Shown in pieces: positions 9,596 to 17,439 of a stretch of 32,000 nucleotides of DNA (its first letter is position 1; each line of letters opens with the position of its first letter). A model generated the notes under the pieces. The model searched no databases. It saw nothing but the letters and a program-made list of their open reading frames with translations, and had not been told where the DNA came from. Origin of the DNA: Deinococcus terrestris (GTDB lineage: Bacteria; Deinococcota; Deinococci; Deinococcales; Deinococcaceae); assembly GCF_009377345.1 (NCBI RefSeq), contig NZ_WBSL01000014.1, positions 1-32,000 of the forward strand. The letters run 5' to 3'. The position numbers were made by a program, and so were the translations under genes.

Positions 9596-10980
9596 TTGGT
9601 GACCTCGCCGTAGCTCGCGGCGGGGACACCCTGCACGCGGGGGACCTCGTACCCTTCGCCCACGCTGACCCAGGTAAAGCGGGTCTGCGCTCCCGTGTAG
9701 GGCAGACCTGCGGCGAACTCCCTCAGCAGCATCGGCGCGGGCACCGGGACGGGCGTGGGGCTGGGAAGGTAAACGTTGGCCCCGGACGCCATGTAGATCA
9801 TCTGGCGCAGGGGCTTTGCCGAGGGCTCCTCGGGCAGCAGTCGGGGCCTCACCTCGTTCCACGCCTGGAACAGGTTGGTGTACCCGAACCGCTCGTAGGC
9901 CAGGGGGTTGTTGACCGGGAAGCGCCGCTTGAACTCCTCCAGCTTCCACACGCCGGGGGGGTTGGGCAGCCCGAGCACGTCACCCGTCTTGGGCAGCAGG
10001 TGCGCTCTGAGGGGCAGGGTAGGCCCGGTGAGGCCCTGGAGGTAGTAGGGGTAGGCCGTCCCCCGGAACACCCCACCGAGTCGGCTTCCTGCCTCCTGCG
10101 CCTTGTCCTTCAGGAAGGTCAGGTCCGGCTTGAGGCTCATCGTCGGCGCCACCACGGCGTCCGTGAGGCCCGACCACATCAGGGGGAAGAACTTGGGCGA
10201 AGGGGCCAGGGCCTTGAGCACGTCCTCGCCGTACTCCTTCAGATAGTCGCTGTGGGCTTCCTTGACGGCCTTGTTCACGCGCTGCACCGCCAGGTCGTGC
10301 CGGAAGCCGATGGGCTTGGGCGCGAGCGGGTTCAGGCTGGCCTCGGTGCCCTCGATGCAAAATAGCTTCGCCCCGAAGAGGTAAAAGCACGTCCCGGGCA
10401 GGTACATGATCGTCAAGTCCATGTCCAGCCCCGCGCAGTAGTCCTTATTGGGCACCTGGGGGATGAGGCCGTAGGTGTCCAGCCTCAGCCGGTCGCCTGG
10501 TGCCTGCTGGGGAACCTTGCCCGCGAGCTGCTGGGGATACATGCTGTCGTCCACGTTCAGGACGACCTCGGCGGGCCTGGTCTTGTCCTGGCCGGTGCTC
10601 CAATCGAGAGAGCAGTGGGTGAGCACCATCGCCGGGTTGTTCAGCCGGGTCATGGCCCGCCAGTAGTAGCGGTCCTCCAGGCGCTGCCACGCCGCCCGGA
10701 GCCGGGTTCCCACCTTGACCGTCTCGGTGTCCAAACTGTAGGGCGCGGTGAATTCGTAGTTCTGACAGGACCGCCGCTCGTTCCCCTGCTGAGAGGTGTT
10801 CTGCGCGGCGCACTTCTGGTAAGCCCGCAGCGCCTCGACATTGATGAACCAGGCGTGGGGAACGGGCGTCGTCTGGGTCACGGAGTAGACGTTGTTCCGC
10901 TGGCTGTAGTCGGGAGCTTCTTCAGCGTGCGCGACAGCCCCCAGGCTCAGGAAAAGGCCCACAAGAACGGCTTTTTTCAT
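9592..10980 (-). CDS. Secreted Cys-containing protein of the T4SS operon, family unknown
   Basis: A 462-residue protein with a signal peptide (MKKAVLVGLFLSLGAVAHA). The mature part has six Cys residues in contexts such as YQKCAA, RRSCQN, THCSLD, DYCAGL, GTCFYL and LFCIEG, all in the N-terminal half, consistent with disulphides outside the cytoplasm. A Pro-rich segment (PSPTPVPVPAP) lies near residue 420. Cys-rich exported proteins in other conjugation systems (TraU- or TraN-like) assist pilus assembly or mating-pair stabilisation; similarity to them is only in general character. The start overlaps the virB9-like stop by 4 bases and its stop overlaps the PLD-like start by 4 bases, so the three genes form one coupled unit. 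Confidence 0.65.
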   Translation of the reverse strand: MKKAVLVGLFLSLGAVAHAEEAPDYSQRNNVYSVTQTTPVPHAWFINVEALRAYQKCAAQNTSQQGNERRSCQNYEFTAPYSLDTETVKVGTRLRAAWQRLEDRYYWRAMTRLNNPAMVLTHCSLDWSTGQDKTRPAEVVLNVDDSMYPQQLAGKVPQQAPGDRLRLDTYGLIPQVPNKDYCAGLDMDLTIMYLPGTCFYLFGAKLFCIEGTEASLNPLAPKPIGFRHDLAVQRVNKAVKEAHSDYLKEYGEDVLKALAPSPKFFPLMWSGLTDAVVAPTMSLKPDLTFLKDKAQEAGSRLGGVFRGTAYPYYLQGLTGPTLPLRAHLLPKTGDVLGLPNPPGVWKLEEFKRRFPVNNPLAYERFGYTNLFQAWNEVRPRLLPEEPSAKPLRQMIYMASGANVYLPSPTPVPVPAPMLLREFAAGLPYTGAQTRFTWVSVGEGYEVPRVQGVPAASYGEVTK

Positions 10981-12092
10981 GGTTTGACCGCTACTCCGAC
11001 GTACTTCCGGGCGAGGGGCTTCTGGGCCTGGGTGTCCACCGGCAGCACCTCGAACAGCAGGACGGGCGTGCCAAAACCGCTCAGACTGGCCGCGCTCAAG
11101 GTGGCCGTGCCCTGGGCGCCGCTGGCTGTCACCCGCTGCGCCGTGCCCGGCGAGAGCGGCACGTTTTCCGGCATCTTCTGGGCGGTGGCCCGCACCGTCG
11201 CCCTGGGCATGAGGATGTACGAGAGGTTGTCCCCGCTGGCTGCGTCCGTGATCTTGTACGTCAGGGTGCGGGTGGGGCCAGTCTGACCGGGGGCGATGGT
11301 GACCTCAATGCGTAGACCGCCCTGCACGCTTGTACTCCCCGCCCCACGAGCTGCGGGGGTGGTGGCGGGGGCCGCAGGAGGCCGGGAGGGCGTCTGCGCC
11401 GGGAGGGCTGGAGTGCTGGGACGGCCCGCGCCCGCCCCGGGCCTCGTCGGGGCTGAAGTGGCCGCCACGGGCCGGGGTGTGGCAGCGGGCGGGGGGGGAG
11501 TCACCGTCGTTGCCGGTCGTGCCGGGGTGCTTGGGCGGGGGGGGCTGGGCGCGGGCCTCGCCGGGGCAGCAGTGGCCGCCCTTGGCCGTGCTGAGGCGCT
11601 CGGTGCGGCTGCGGGCGTCGGGCCTGATGTGGCCGCCCCGCGCGGCGCGGTGGGTGCCGGTGCGGCAGCCTGCGTCTGGGGCGTGCCCGTGATGGTGTAC
11701 TCGCGCACGCCGCTCGTGGCTTTGGAAAGTTCCACCGTCATCTTGAGGACGACCGGCGTGCCCGCACTCACCAGTCGGATGTTCAGGCTGGCAAACCCTC
11801 CCGGCTTGAGCACATCGAGGTAGATCACGCGGCCGTCGCTCTTGTCCACGGTGGGCATCAGGGCCGCCTGTTTGCTCGCGTTCACGCCGACGTTCTGGAC
11901 CTCGCCGGGCAACGTGATGGACACCTGATACTCGCTGCTCGCCACGATCCGGCCGAGCTTGTCGTTGGTCAGGTCATTCACGGTGAATGTCCGCTGGACC
12001 CCCTGCTGCACGGTCCCCTGGCGCTGGGCCTCCGCACCCCCTCCCAGCGTCAAAAGCATGGCCGTCAACGCCGCCACTTTCACTCTTCCCAT
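10977..12092 (-). CDS. VirB9/TrbG-like exported protein with a Pro/Ala-rich linker
   Basis: A 371-residue protein with a signal peptide (to about residue 22). Residues 33-135 form a beta-rich domain (YQVSITLPGEVQNVGV, then VIYLDVLKPGGFASLNIRLV) that resembles the N-terminal domain of VirB9, which interacts with VirB10 in the core complex. A Pro/Ala/Thr-rich linker spans about 138-252, followed by a second beta-rich domain to the C-terminus. The usual VirB9 layout is two domains; this linker is unusually long. The ATG lies 6 bases after TAATAT (complement of 12099-12104), with no Shine-Dalgarno, suggesting a leaderless mRNA. Operator B overlaps that box, so this unit is probably co-regulated with the left tra operon. 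An alternative is an unrelated envelope protein. Confidence 0.6.
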   Translation of the reverse strand: MGRVKVAALTAMLLTLGGGAEAQRQGTVQQGVQRTFTVNDLTNDKLGRIVASSEYQVSITLPGEVQNVGVNASKQAALMPTVDKSDGRVIYLDVLKPGGFASLNIRLVSAGTPVVLKMTVELSKATSGVREYTITGTPQTQAAAPAPTAPRGAATSGPTPAAAPSASARPRAATAAPARPAPSPPRPSTPARPATTVTPPPPAATPRPVAATSAPTRPGAGAGRPSTPALPAQTPSRPPAAPATTPAARGAGSTSVQGGLRIEVTIAPGQTGPTRTLTYKITDAASGDNLSYILMPRATVRATAQKMPENVPLSPGTAQRVTASGAQGTATLSAASLSGFGTPVLLFEVLPVDTQAQKPLARKYVGVAVKP

Positions 12093-12095
12093 AGG

Positions 12096-12117
12096 CTGAT
12101 ATTAACATAACTATCAA
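12096..12117. promoter_or_regulatory. Inverted-repeat operator B upstream of the virB9-like gene
   Basis: A 22-bp site with half-sites CTGATATT and ACTATCAA around a 6-base centre (AACATA), identical to operator A at 20 of 22 positions. It starts 3 bp before the virB9-like ATG and covers the candidate -10 box TAATAT on the minus strand, so binding here should repress that promoter. It lies in the 70-bp gap after the coupling-protein gene. Confidence 0.7.
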
Positions 12118-12162
12118 AGGGCCGCGCTCCACGGCGCGACCCCGAAAAGCGTCTAGGACGGC

Positions 12163-13944
12163 TTAAAACCCGATGACTCCCGGCTCCTGCCCCTCGTCCT
12201 CGTCGCCCTGATCTTCGGCGGCCTGCGGTTGAGGATCAGGCTGCTTGGGCAACACGCCGCCCTGTGGCCGGGCCTTGAACTTTTTCTTGTTCCTCTTATC
12301 GCCCTGGCCCTCCGGGGGTAGGGCAATTTTCAATTCGGGGAGTGTGACGGCCTCCCTCACCACCTCGCCCTTTTCAGGCAGCTCGGGCAGGGGGAACGCC
12401 CCCGCGACCTCGAACGCCTTGAAGCGCCAAGGCTCCAGCCGGTACGCCAGGATCGGCGGAAGCTCGTTGGAAATGACGACGCTCTGCGTGGGGGGCAGTT
12501 GCCCAAACTGGCTGGCCGTGATGAGTTCACGTGGGACCAGGCGCACATTGGTGTTCAGCTCGTGCCCGTGCTCCTGTTTGCTGATGCCCCGGTCCTCCAC
12601 CATGTACTCCCCACAGGAACTCGACACGAAGGCGGCGGTACTCTCCTTGTCCGCCTCGTTCCGGTCCACGGACGGCAGGAAAATCTTGGTGTGGACGTTA
12701 TCGAGCAGGGTCGTCTTGCCCGCCTTGCCCCACCTGTCCGTCATCTGCGAGATGCTCTGCACGTACACGCACAGGTAGATGCCGCGCCCCGAGACGGTGG
12801 AGCTGTAGTCCGGCAGGAAGTGAGGAGTGGCGCGGTAAGCCTCGTCCATCACGCCGAGAATTTTCTTGCCCTTGGTGCTGTAGTGAAGCACGTTCATGTC
12901 GTATTTCCGGGTAATGGCGCGCACCATCGAATCCACCACGAGGTTGAACAGCGGGAGGGTCATGTCCAGTTCGGACTCGCGGAACACGAGGTAGACCGTC
13001 ACCTCACTGTCCATCAGGTCGGCAGCCTTAAAGTCGTTCCCACCCGTCATGTGGATCACGCCATCCGTGGTGAGGTACTGGGCAGCCGTGATGAGGCGCT
13101 GCCACGAGTTGTTCAGGAAACGGTCGCCCCCCGCCGCCTCCCAGTCCAGCTTGTCCGGGTCCTTCGAGAGGAAGGCGTTCAGCCACTTGGTAATCACGCG
13201 GTCCCCCAGCGCGTGAAGGGACAGCGTAGCTCCCTTGATGCCCTCCGGGTGGTAGAGCAGCGCGTCCAGCGTGGGAATGACCGGCCACTTCTTCACCTTG
13301 GCCGCCCGAATGATCGCAGCCAGAACAGCGGAGGCACGTTGGGCGAAGATGGCGTTCTCTCCGTCCTGATTTGGATTCATAAACGCGGTGGCCGCACTGA
13401 AAATTTGTTCGTCGGTCTCAAGCTCGGCAAAGGGGTCGTACTGGTGACTTCTCTCCTGGGTACTGGGGTTGAGAATGAACACCTTCTGCCCGAGAACGTC
13501 CTGCCGATAGCCTGCGGTCGCTTCGGCGATTTCCCCCTTGATGTCCACGACAATCGCCGAACCCCTCCAGAGGAGCAAGTTGGAAGTGATGCTCAGGCCC
13601 TTGCCCGAGCGGTTCGGGCCGACCCAGAGGAAGTGTCCCAGCTCCTGCTTCCCCGCCGAGCCCGGACGGACGGCCAGGAGGTCCTTGTAGGCATAACCGA
13701 TCATCACCCCGTCACCGGCAAGAGGGTCGTTCGTCAGGGATTTCAGTTCGTTCGACCCGGCAAAGTGGGCGTCGTAACGGGGCTCCGATACGGTGTCCTT
13801 GAAACAGTAGACGTACCATACGCCCGCAAGAAATGTGGCGATTGCCATAGGCCACAGCCGAAGCATCACAAGGTAGGTCGTGACGTTCGCAACGAGCATG
13901 GCAACGAAAAATCTGAGTATGAACCCAGCGTAATTTACCCTCAC
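12163..13944 (-). CDS. virD4: VirD4/TraG-family type IV coupling protein
   Basis: A 593-residue ATPase. N-terminal hydrophobic segments at about 8-48 anchor it in the inner membrane. The Walker A motif GPNRSGKG lies at about residue 108 and the Walker B-type motif ILGVMDEA at about 361. Conserved VirD4 phrases are present: SAIVVDIKGEIAEATAGYR, KVFILNPS and YVQSISQM. The protein links the relaxosome to the T4SS and pumps DNA. The C-terminus is acidic (DQGDEDEGQEPGVIGF), as in many coupling proteins where it contacts the relaxase. The start overlaps the preceding small membrane-protein gene by 4 bases. Walker A has Asn where VirD4 proteins more often have Thr or Ser. Intact and securely assigned. 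Confidence 0.93.
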   Translation of the reverse strand: MRVNYAGFILRFFVAMLVANVTTYLVMLRLWPMAIATFLAGVWYVYCFKDTVSEPRYDAHFAGSNELKSLTNDPLAGDGVMIGYAYKDLLAVRPGSAGKQELGHFLWVGPNRSGKGLSITSNLLLWRGSAIVVDIKGEIAEATAGYRQDVLGQKVFILNPSTQERSHQYDPFAELETDEQIFSAATAFMNPNQDGENAIFAQRASAVLAAIIRAAKVKKWPVIPTLDALLYHPEGIKGATLSLHALGDRVITKWLNAFLSKDPDKLDWEAAGGDRFLNNSWQRLITAAQYLTTDGVIHMTGGNDFKAADLMDSEVTVYLVFRESELDMTLPLFNLVVDSMVRAITRKYDMNVLHYSTKGKKILGVMDEAYRATPHFLPDYSSTVSGRGIYLCVYVQSISQMTDRWGKAGKTTLLDNVHTKIFLPSVDRNEADKESTAAFVSSSCGEYMVEDRGISKQEHGHELNTNVRLVPRELITASQFGQLPPTQSVVISNELPPILAYRLEPWRFKAFEVAGAFPLPELPEKGEVVREAVTLPELKIALPPEGQGDKRNKKKFKARPQGGVLPKQPDPQPQAAEDQGDEDEGQEPGVIGF

Positions 13945-14360
13945 AGCAACCTCTTCGGGGCAACCGGAGATGTGATGCGTGACTCTTCGATCCTGGCAGC
14001 ATTCACTCGCGTGTCGCGCATGGCGACCACTTCAGGACGCCATAGCATCCCCAAGGCCGCACAAAGCATCCCAAAAATAAGTCCTCCCGCGATCAACGCC
14101 TTGACAAGAAGGGGAGAACTCCAGGTCACGAAAAAGCTCTTGACACATGCACTCGAACGCAGACAGCTATCCCAGTAACCCAGGCTGAACCCACCCCCCT
14201 GTGTTGATTGATCGTAGGCTTCTCTGGCGCGTGCCACCGCGTGCATGAAGTCTGGTCTAAGACTGGCTACGAGCAGCACGAGAAAGACAAAGATCAGGAG
14301 TATTCCAAGCCATTTGACGATGGCTGGCCGCATATCCACGTATAGAGTTTGAAGTCGCAT
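13941..14360 (-). CDS. Two-helix membrane protein upstream of the coupling protein
   Basis: A 139-residue protein with membrane helices at about 14-33 and 84-106 and a loop between them containing two Cys (C66, C72), possibly a disulphide in the periplasm. The C-terminal tail is basic. The start has a good GAGGAG site 6 bases before the ATG, and the stop overlaps virD4 by 4 bases. Small membrane proteins encoded just before the coupling protein often partner it (TraG/TraD-associated), and that is the best guess here. I do not recognise the family. Confidence 0.6.
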   Translation of the reverse strand: MRLQTLYVDMRPAIVKWLGILLIFVFLVLLVASLRPDFMHAVARAREAYDQSTQGGGFSLGYWDSCLRSSACVKSFFVTWSSPLLVKALIAGGLIFGMLCAALGMLWRPEVVAMRDTRVNAARIEESRITSPVAPKRLL

Positions 14361-14389
14361 CCCACTCTCCTCACAGCAAGCGAGTTCTG

Positions 14390-15112
14390 CTACCCAAGTT
14401 GAATGTCAATACTGCGCTTCTTGAGAGTTTCCTCTTCCTCCCGCTCTATCTGCTTTCCACCGCTTTCTGATGTGTTTTCTCTATGGTTGAGACGTTCTTT
14501 CCAGTCCTCCTCGACACTCCTGAACAGTTGACGATGGAACTGTTGTTCTAGGTCGCCAGACTTGCGAATATTGAAAAAGTGCCCCCGTTCAAATCTTGAA
14601 TCGGTAGGGATGATGATGTGGGCGTGGGGGTTGTTCGTGTGCCCCTTTTCCCCCGCGTGTATCACCATGTAGTATTTGCTTATTCCCTGGGACTGTAGAA
14701 CCGCTTTTGCCCAAAGCTCGACACTCCTGGCGGACATGCTTTTGTCACCACTGCTGAGAATGACATGGTAGATGTACTTCTCCTTTGCATTGACCAACTG
14801 GTCTTCGAGGAATTTCCTGTCCTCCGGTTTTTCTTGAACGTTGATGGCTCGGTCCAACATGACGATATTTCTACTTGTGCGTTGGTGTAAGTGGTCGGGT
14901 CTGGTGGTTATATAATCGACGTTTCGCATCACCCCACTTGCTCGTCCCTTGGCAGGATTCGGACCCTTGCTACTCATCGTTCGGTAGCGACCTTTTACGA
15001 CGGTCTTGAGAGGAGTTTTTCGAGGAGCACCTGCCCTGTTGCCCTCAGTGAGGATCTGTGTCTTGCCCCCGCCTCTGCGACTGGCCAGAACATCGTCAAC
15101 AACCTTTGCCAT
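14390..15112 (-). CDS. MOBP-type relaxase
   Basis: A 240-residue protein carrying the motifs of the RP4 TraI/VirD2 type. The motif I region NVDYIT has Tyr67 as candidate nucleophile. A YHVILSSGD strand-loop lies at 115-123. The metal-binding motif III is HTNNPHAHIIIP with His158, His163 and His165. Relaxases of this family nick oriT and remain bound to the 5' end. The protein is short; it has only the relaxase domain and a charged tail (REEEETLKKR) with no helicase or primase extension. It starts 3 bp after the stop of the RHH-like gene, so the two are co-transcribed, and virD4 lies downstream in the same unit. The usual Asp in motif III (HxD) is Asn160 here. Confidence 0.85.
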   Translation of the reverse strand: MAKVVDDVLASRRGGGKTQILTEGNRAGAPRKTPLKTVVKGRYRTMSSKGPNPAKGRASGVMRNVDYITTRPDHLHQRTSRNIVMLDRAINVQEKPEDRKFLEDQLVNAKEKYIYHVILSSGDKSMSARSVELWAKAVLQSQGISKYYMVIHAGEKGHTNNPHAHIIIPTDSRFERGHFFNIRKSGDLEQQFHRQLFRSVEEDWKERLNHRENTSESGGKQIEREEEETLKKRSIDIQLG

Positions 15113-15115
15113 AAA

Positions 15116-15643
15116 TTAGTCGGCACTCAAGTCAGCTTGCAATTCCATCTGACTTTCCGGCTTGAGACGGCTCACCTTGTTTTCAAAAATGTTCTGCGAA
15201 TTTATCACTCGTTCCTTGAGTTCTACCAGACCGTCGAAATGCCTTTTCCCTGCATCCCAGGTGGAAGCCCATTGCTTCTCCTCGTATTCCTTCAATTTAT
15301 CCAACTTGGCAGCGCCCTTCAAAGGCGCAAGTTCGTTGCTGTAATAAGCCACAGCTTGAACCATCCGGCGGGCCGTTCCAGCTTCCATATACGTTCGTAA
15401 CTGAAACTCAAAAATGCGCTCCAGGAACAGGTTCAATTCTTGCCTCACGACCTGTCTCACGGTGGGCAAGACCAGGGCGTCACCTTCCTCGTTGGCCTCG
15501 GCCTGAGCGGCGTATTCCAGCAGGGCTCCTCCCAGCTCCGTGACGGGCATTCCGCCCGCATTCGCCTTGGCCTTCAAGAAGGCTGCGACCTCGCTGCTGA
15601 TCCTGACTCTTAGCAGCTCCGTACCGTCTTTCTTCGGCGTCAT
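15116..15643 (-). CDS. Ribbon-helix-helix-like relaxosome accessory protein
   Basis: A 175-residue protein. Residues about 8-46 (ELLRVRISSEVAAFLKAKAN followed by a turn and a second helix) have the strand-helix-turn-helix pattern of RHH proteins such as MobC, TraJ or NikA. The rest is helical and charged. It is the first gene of the relaxase-coupling protein unit and is followed after 2 bp by the relaxase. RHH accessory proteins bind repeats beside nic and repress their own operon. The repeats at 15692-15764, directly upstream, are the natural candidate target. Assignment by pattern and position. Confidence 0.7.
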   Translation of the reverse strand: MTPKKDGTELLRVRISSEVAAFLKAKANAGGMPVTELGGALLEYAAQAEANEEGDALVLPTVRQVVRQELNLFLERIFEFQLRTYMEAGTARRMVQAVAYYSNELAPLKGAAKLDKLKEYEEKQWASTWDAGKRHFDGLVELKERVINSQNIFENKVSRLKPESQMELQADLSAD

Positions 15644-15956
15644 GTTTCCTCTTCAACAGGGGTTATGAAGGGGTTTACTTAGGGGAAAAAACACCTTGTC
15701 CAGGTGGTCCGCACCTTGTTCAAGTGCCACCGTGTCCTAGAGGTAGAAAAACCACACCTTGTCCTTGTCCTTATCCTGCCTTACACCACCTTCCAACCCA
15801 AACGGTCCACACCACCACATCTTTTGACCCGGCTGAGGCCCATGCACCTTGCCCCTCACCGCATCCCTTCCAGGTGGTTGCCAGATCGCCACGGTGCCCC
15901 GCTCCGGCCGAGGCCAACCCGGATCCAAATGAGCCTGGTGCCCCGTCGCCAACCGT
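15644..15956. other. Candidate oriT region with nic-like site and repeats
   Basis: A 313-bp gap without a credible gene, between the relaxosome operon and the next gene. CACCTTGTCC-type repeats start at 15692, 15712 and 15755. The first two extend as CACCTTGTCCAGGTG and CACCTTGTTCAAGTG, 20 bp apart (about two helical turns), and each is internally palindromic. GGTGG at 15703-15707 and CCACC at 15727-15731 flank the second copy. Next comes TTATCCTGCC (15771-15780), matching the IncP/VirD2-type nic core with cleavage expected between G15778 and C15779 on the plus strand. The stretch from about 15790 to 15956 shows nothing else I can name. Confidence 0.65.
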
Positions 15957-16484
15957 TCACTCTCCGTTCCCCGCCGCTGCTGATGCGCCACTCGCTCCCA
16001 CAGGCTGAGCCGGGGTCTGGTCCCCGGTTCCGTTGCTGCTCGCCGCTGTGGGCTGAGAGGCAAGCTGGTCGTCGGTACTGATCGGCACGAGCTTGGGCCG
16101 CCCCTTCTTCTTGGGTTGTTTGGAACGCTTGACCCTGCCCCGGCCCACAAGCTGCTGACGGTACTTCGCCGCCACCTCATCGAAGTCCACGGCTCCACTC
16201 CGCACGTCGTCGGCATGGACCACCACGCCGCGCCGGACCTTGCCGAGTTCAAAGGCTTGCAGCGTGCGCTTGTGCCACTTCTCGAACTCCGGGTTGAGCC
16301 GCACCATGTCGTCCGGGTACTTGTGGGCACCGACCTCAAACTTGTCACCGAGCGGGACGGCGGTGATGGCCCCTTCCCGCACCGCTGCCCGGAACATGGA
16401 GATGTAATTGGTGGGTGAGACACCCTCCGGCAACTCCGCTACCAGTTCGGAAAGGGCTTGATAATTATATAAGTATTTGTCCAT
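15957..16484 (-). CDS. Unknown basic protein next to oriT
   Basis: A 175-residue protein starting MDKYLYNYQALSELVAELPE. The N-terminal third could be a helical DNA-binding segment (VSPTNYISMFRAAVREGAI), followed by a basic patch with the AT-hook-like core KKKGRPK at about 127-133. The tail is a low-complexity Gln/Ala/Ser/Gly region. I do not recognise a family. The longer frame begins with a weak TTG at 16517; I use the ATG at 16484 because its upstream context matches, at 17 of 18 positions, the context of another start at 17354. On the predicted transfer strand it would be the first gene to enter the recipient. It may be a DNA-binding plasmid protein, by inference only. Confidence 0.5.
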   Translation of the reverse strand: MDKYLYNYQALSELVAELPEGVSPTNYISMFRAAVREGAITAVPLGDKFEVGAHKYPDDMVRLNPEFEKWHKRTLQAFELGKVRRGVVVHADDVRSGAVDFDEVAAKYRQQLVGRGRVKRSKQPKKKGRPKLVPISTDDQLASQPTAASSNGTGDQTPAQPVGASGASAAAGNGE

Positions 16485-16698
16485 GCCCCAGTTTGACACG
16501 TGCGGAGGGGAGGGCAACAGGGGTCGCTACGGCAGGAGCGCACGTCTGGGCGAGGGATGACGGTGACAGCAGCGGGACCCCAGGCCCGCCGCAAAAGTAG
16601 GGGCGTCAACATGGCCTCATTTGGAAGCAATGCTCACCGCTTTGCTGAACACCCAAGCTTGAGGAGGCGAGCAAGAGCTGCTTCACCTGTGGGCCTTG

Positions 16699-16989
16699 TC
16701 AAAGGCCTTCAGCAGCTCGCCAGCCAGCGTCGTTCAAGCGGTAGGTGTTGCGTGCAACGTACTCCAGATAAGGGTGGGGGGCATGTTCGCGGTCGTCCCG
16801 CATATGGGCGGTGACGTGCGTCTCAATGGTGCTGGGGTCGCCGCTCCAGCCGAGCCGCACAGCCTCATCCCGGAGTTGTCGGCGCGTGAGGGTCGGATGC
16901 CCTTCTTGGTGCAGGTTCCTGGCAGCCTTCAACACATGTTCCCACGCGGTCTTCACTTCAGCCCCCCTGAATGAACCCGGTAGGGTCAT
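16699..16989 (-). CDS. Small putative DNA-binding protein, second gene of a two-gene cassette
   Basis: A 96-residue protein starting MTLPGSFRGAEVKTAWEHVL. It reads as a compact helical domain (LTRRQLRDEAVRLGWSGDPS, then TIETHVTAHM) ending in a strand with YLEYVARNTYRLNDAGW. This helix-turn-helix-then-strand pattern recalls small winged-helix modules found beside restriction and other DNA-acting proteins; no specific family is claimed. The ATG overlaps the stop of the upstream 122-residue gene by 4 bases, so the two are translationally coupled and probably act together. The frame is open further upstream, but that would overlap the neighbour by more than 80 bases. A toxin-antitoxin or defence pair is possible but unproven. 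Confidence 0.55.
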   Translation of the reverse strand: MTLPGSFRGAEVKTAWEHVLKAARNLHQEGHPTLTRRQLRDEAVRLGWSGDPSTIETHVTAHMRDDREHAPHPYLEYVARNTYRLNDAGWRAAEGL

Positions 16990-17354
16990 GACACCGGGCC
17001 TGGCACTTCTTCGATCACAGGTACTGCTCTGTCCCGCAGCCCCTGGACCTGGGGGTTGCCGTAGCTCAGCCAATCGAAGGAGAAGACCTTCGCCTGATCG
17101 CTGGCGGTTTGAACTGCCTGCGCGGCGGTGAAGCCCGAACTAGGAAGTCCCGTGTCCTTTTGAACCACCAGGACGGTGAGTGGGGGGAGGTTACGGTCCC
17201 GACAATAGTCCTGAATAGGGTCCAAGATCATGCCGATGCCTGCCGGGTGCATTCCTGTGGCCTGCCCCAGGTGCTGGTACGTGAGGGTCTGCCGGTGACG
17301 GGCGGCCCAGGCCAGGACGGCCCATGCCTGTGAAGCGCGTTCATATTTGTCCAT
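16986..17354 (-). CDS. Unknown 122-residue protein, first gene of a two-gene cassette
   Basis: Starts MDKYERASQAWAVLAWAARH. The N-terminal half is a helical, helix-turn-helix-like region (LTYQHLGQATGMHPAGIGMI). A segment of conserved-looking sequence follows (PPLTVLVVQKDTGLPSSGF, about 57-75) that resembles a beta-strand and loop with possible active-site polar residues. I do not recognise the family with confidence. It is coupled to the next gene by a 4-base overlap. An 8-bp inverted repeat (17357-17364 and 17408-17415) lies just upstream of the ATG and could be an operator. The start context is nearly the same as that of the gene at 16484. Confidence 0.55.
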   Translation of the reverse strand: MDKYERASQAWAVLAWAARHRQTLTYQHLGQATGMHPAGIGMILDPIQDYCRDRNLPPLTVLVVQKDTGLPSSGFTAAQAVQTASDQAKVFSFDWLSYGNPQVQGLRDRAVPVIEEVPGPVS

Positions 17355-17356
17355 GC

Positions 17357-17415
17357 TCCAGCGTAAGCCAGTGAACGGTTGAGGTGGACGGACACGTTGG
17401 GTGGTTGACGCTGGA
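17357..17415. repeat. Inverted repeat upstream of the two-gene cassette
   Basis: TCCAGCGT at 17357-17364 and ACGCTGGA at 17408-17415 are perfect 8-base complements, 43 bp apart. One arm abuts the start codon of the 122-residue gene, in the 85-bp gap after repA. It could be a pair of operator half-sites for autoregulation. Chance cannot be excluded at this length. Confidence 0.35.
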
Positions 17416-17439
17416 CTCTTCCGGCCAGGTAGTTCTGAA

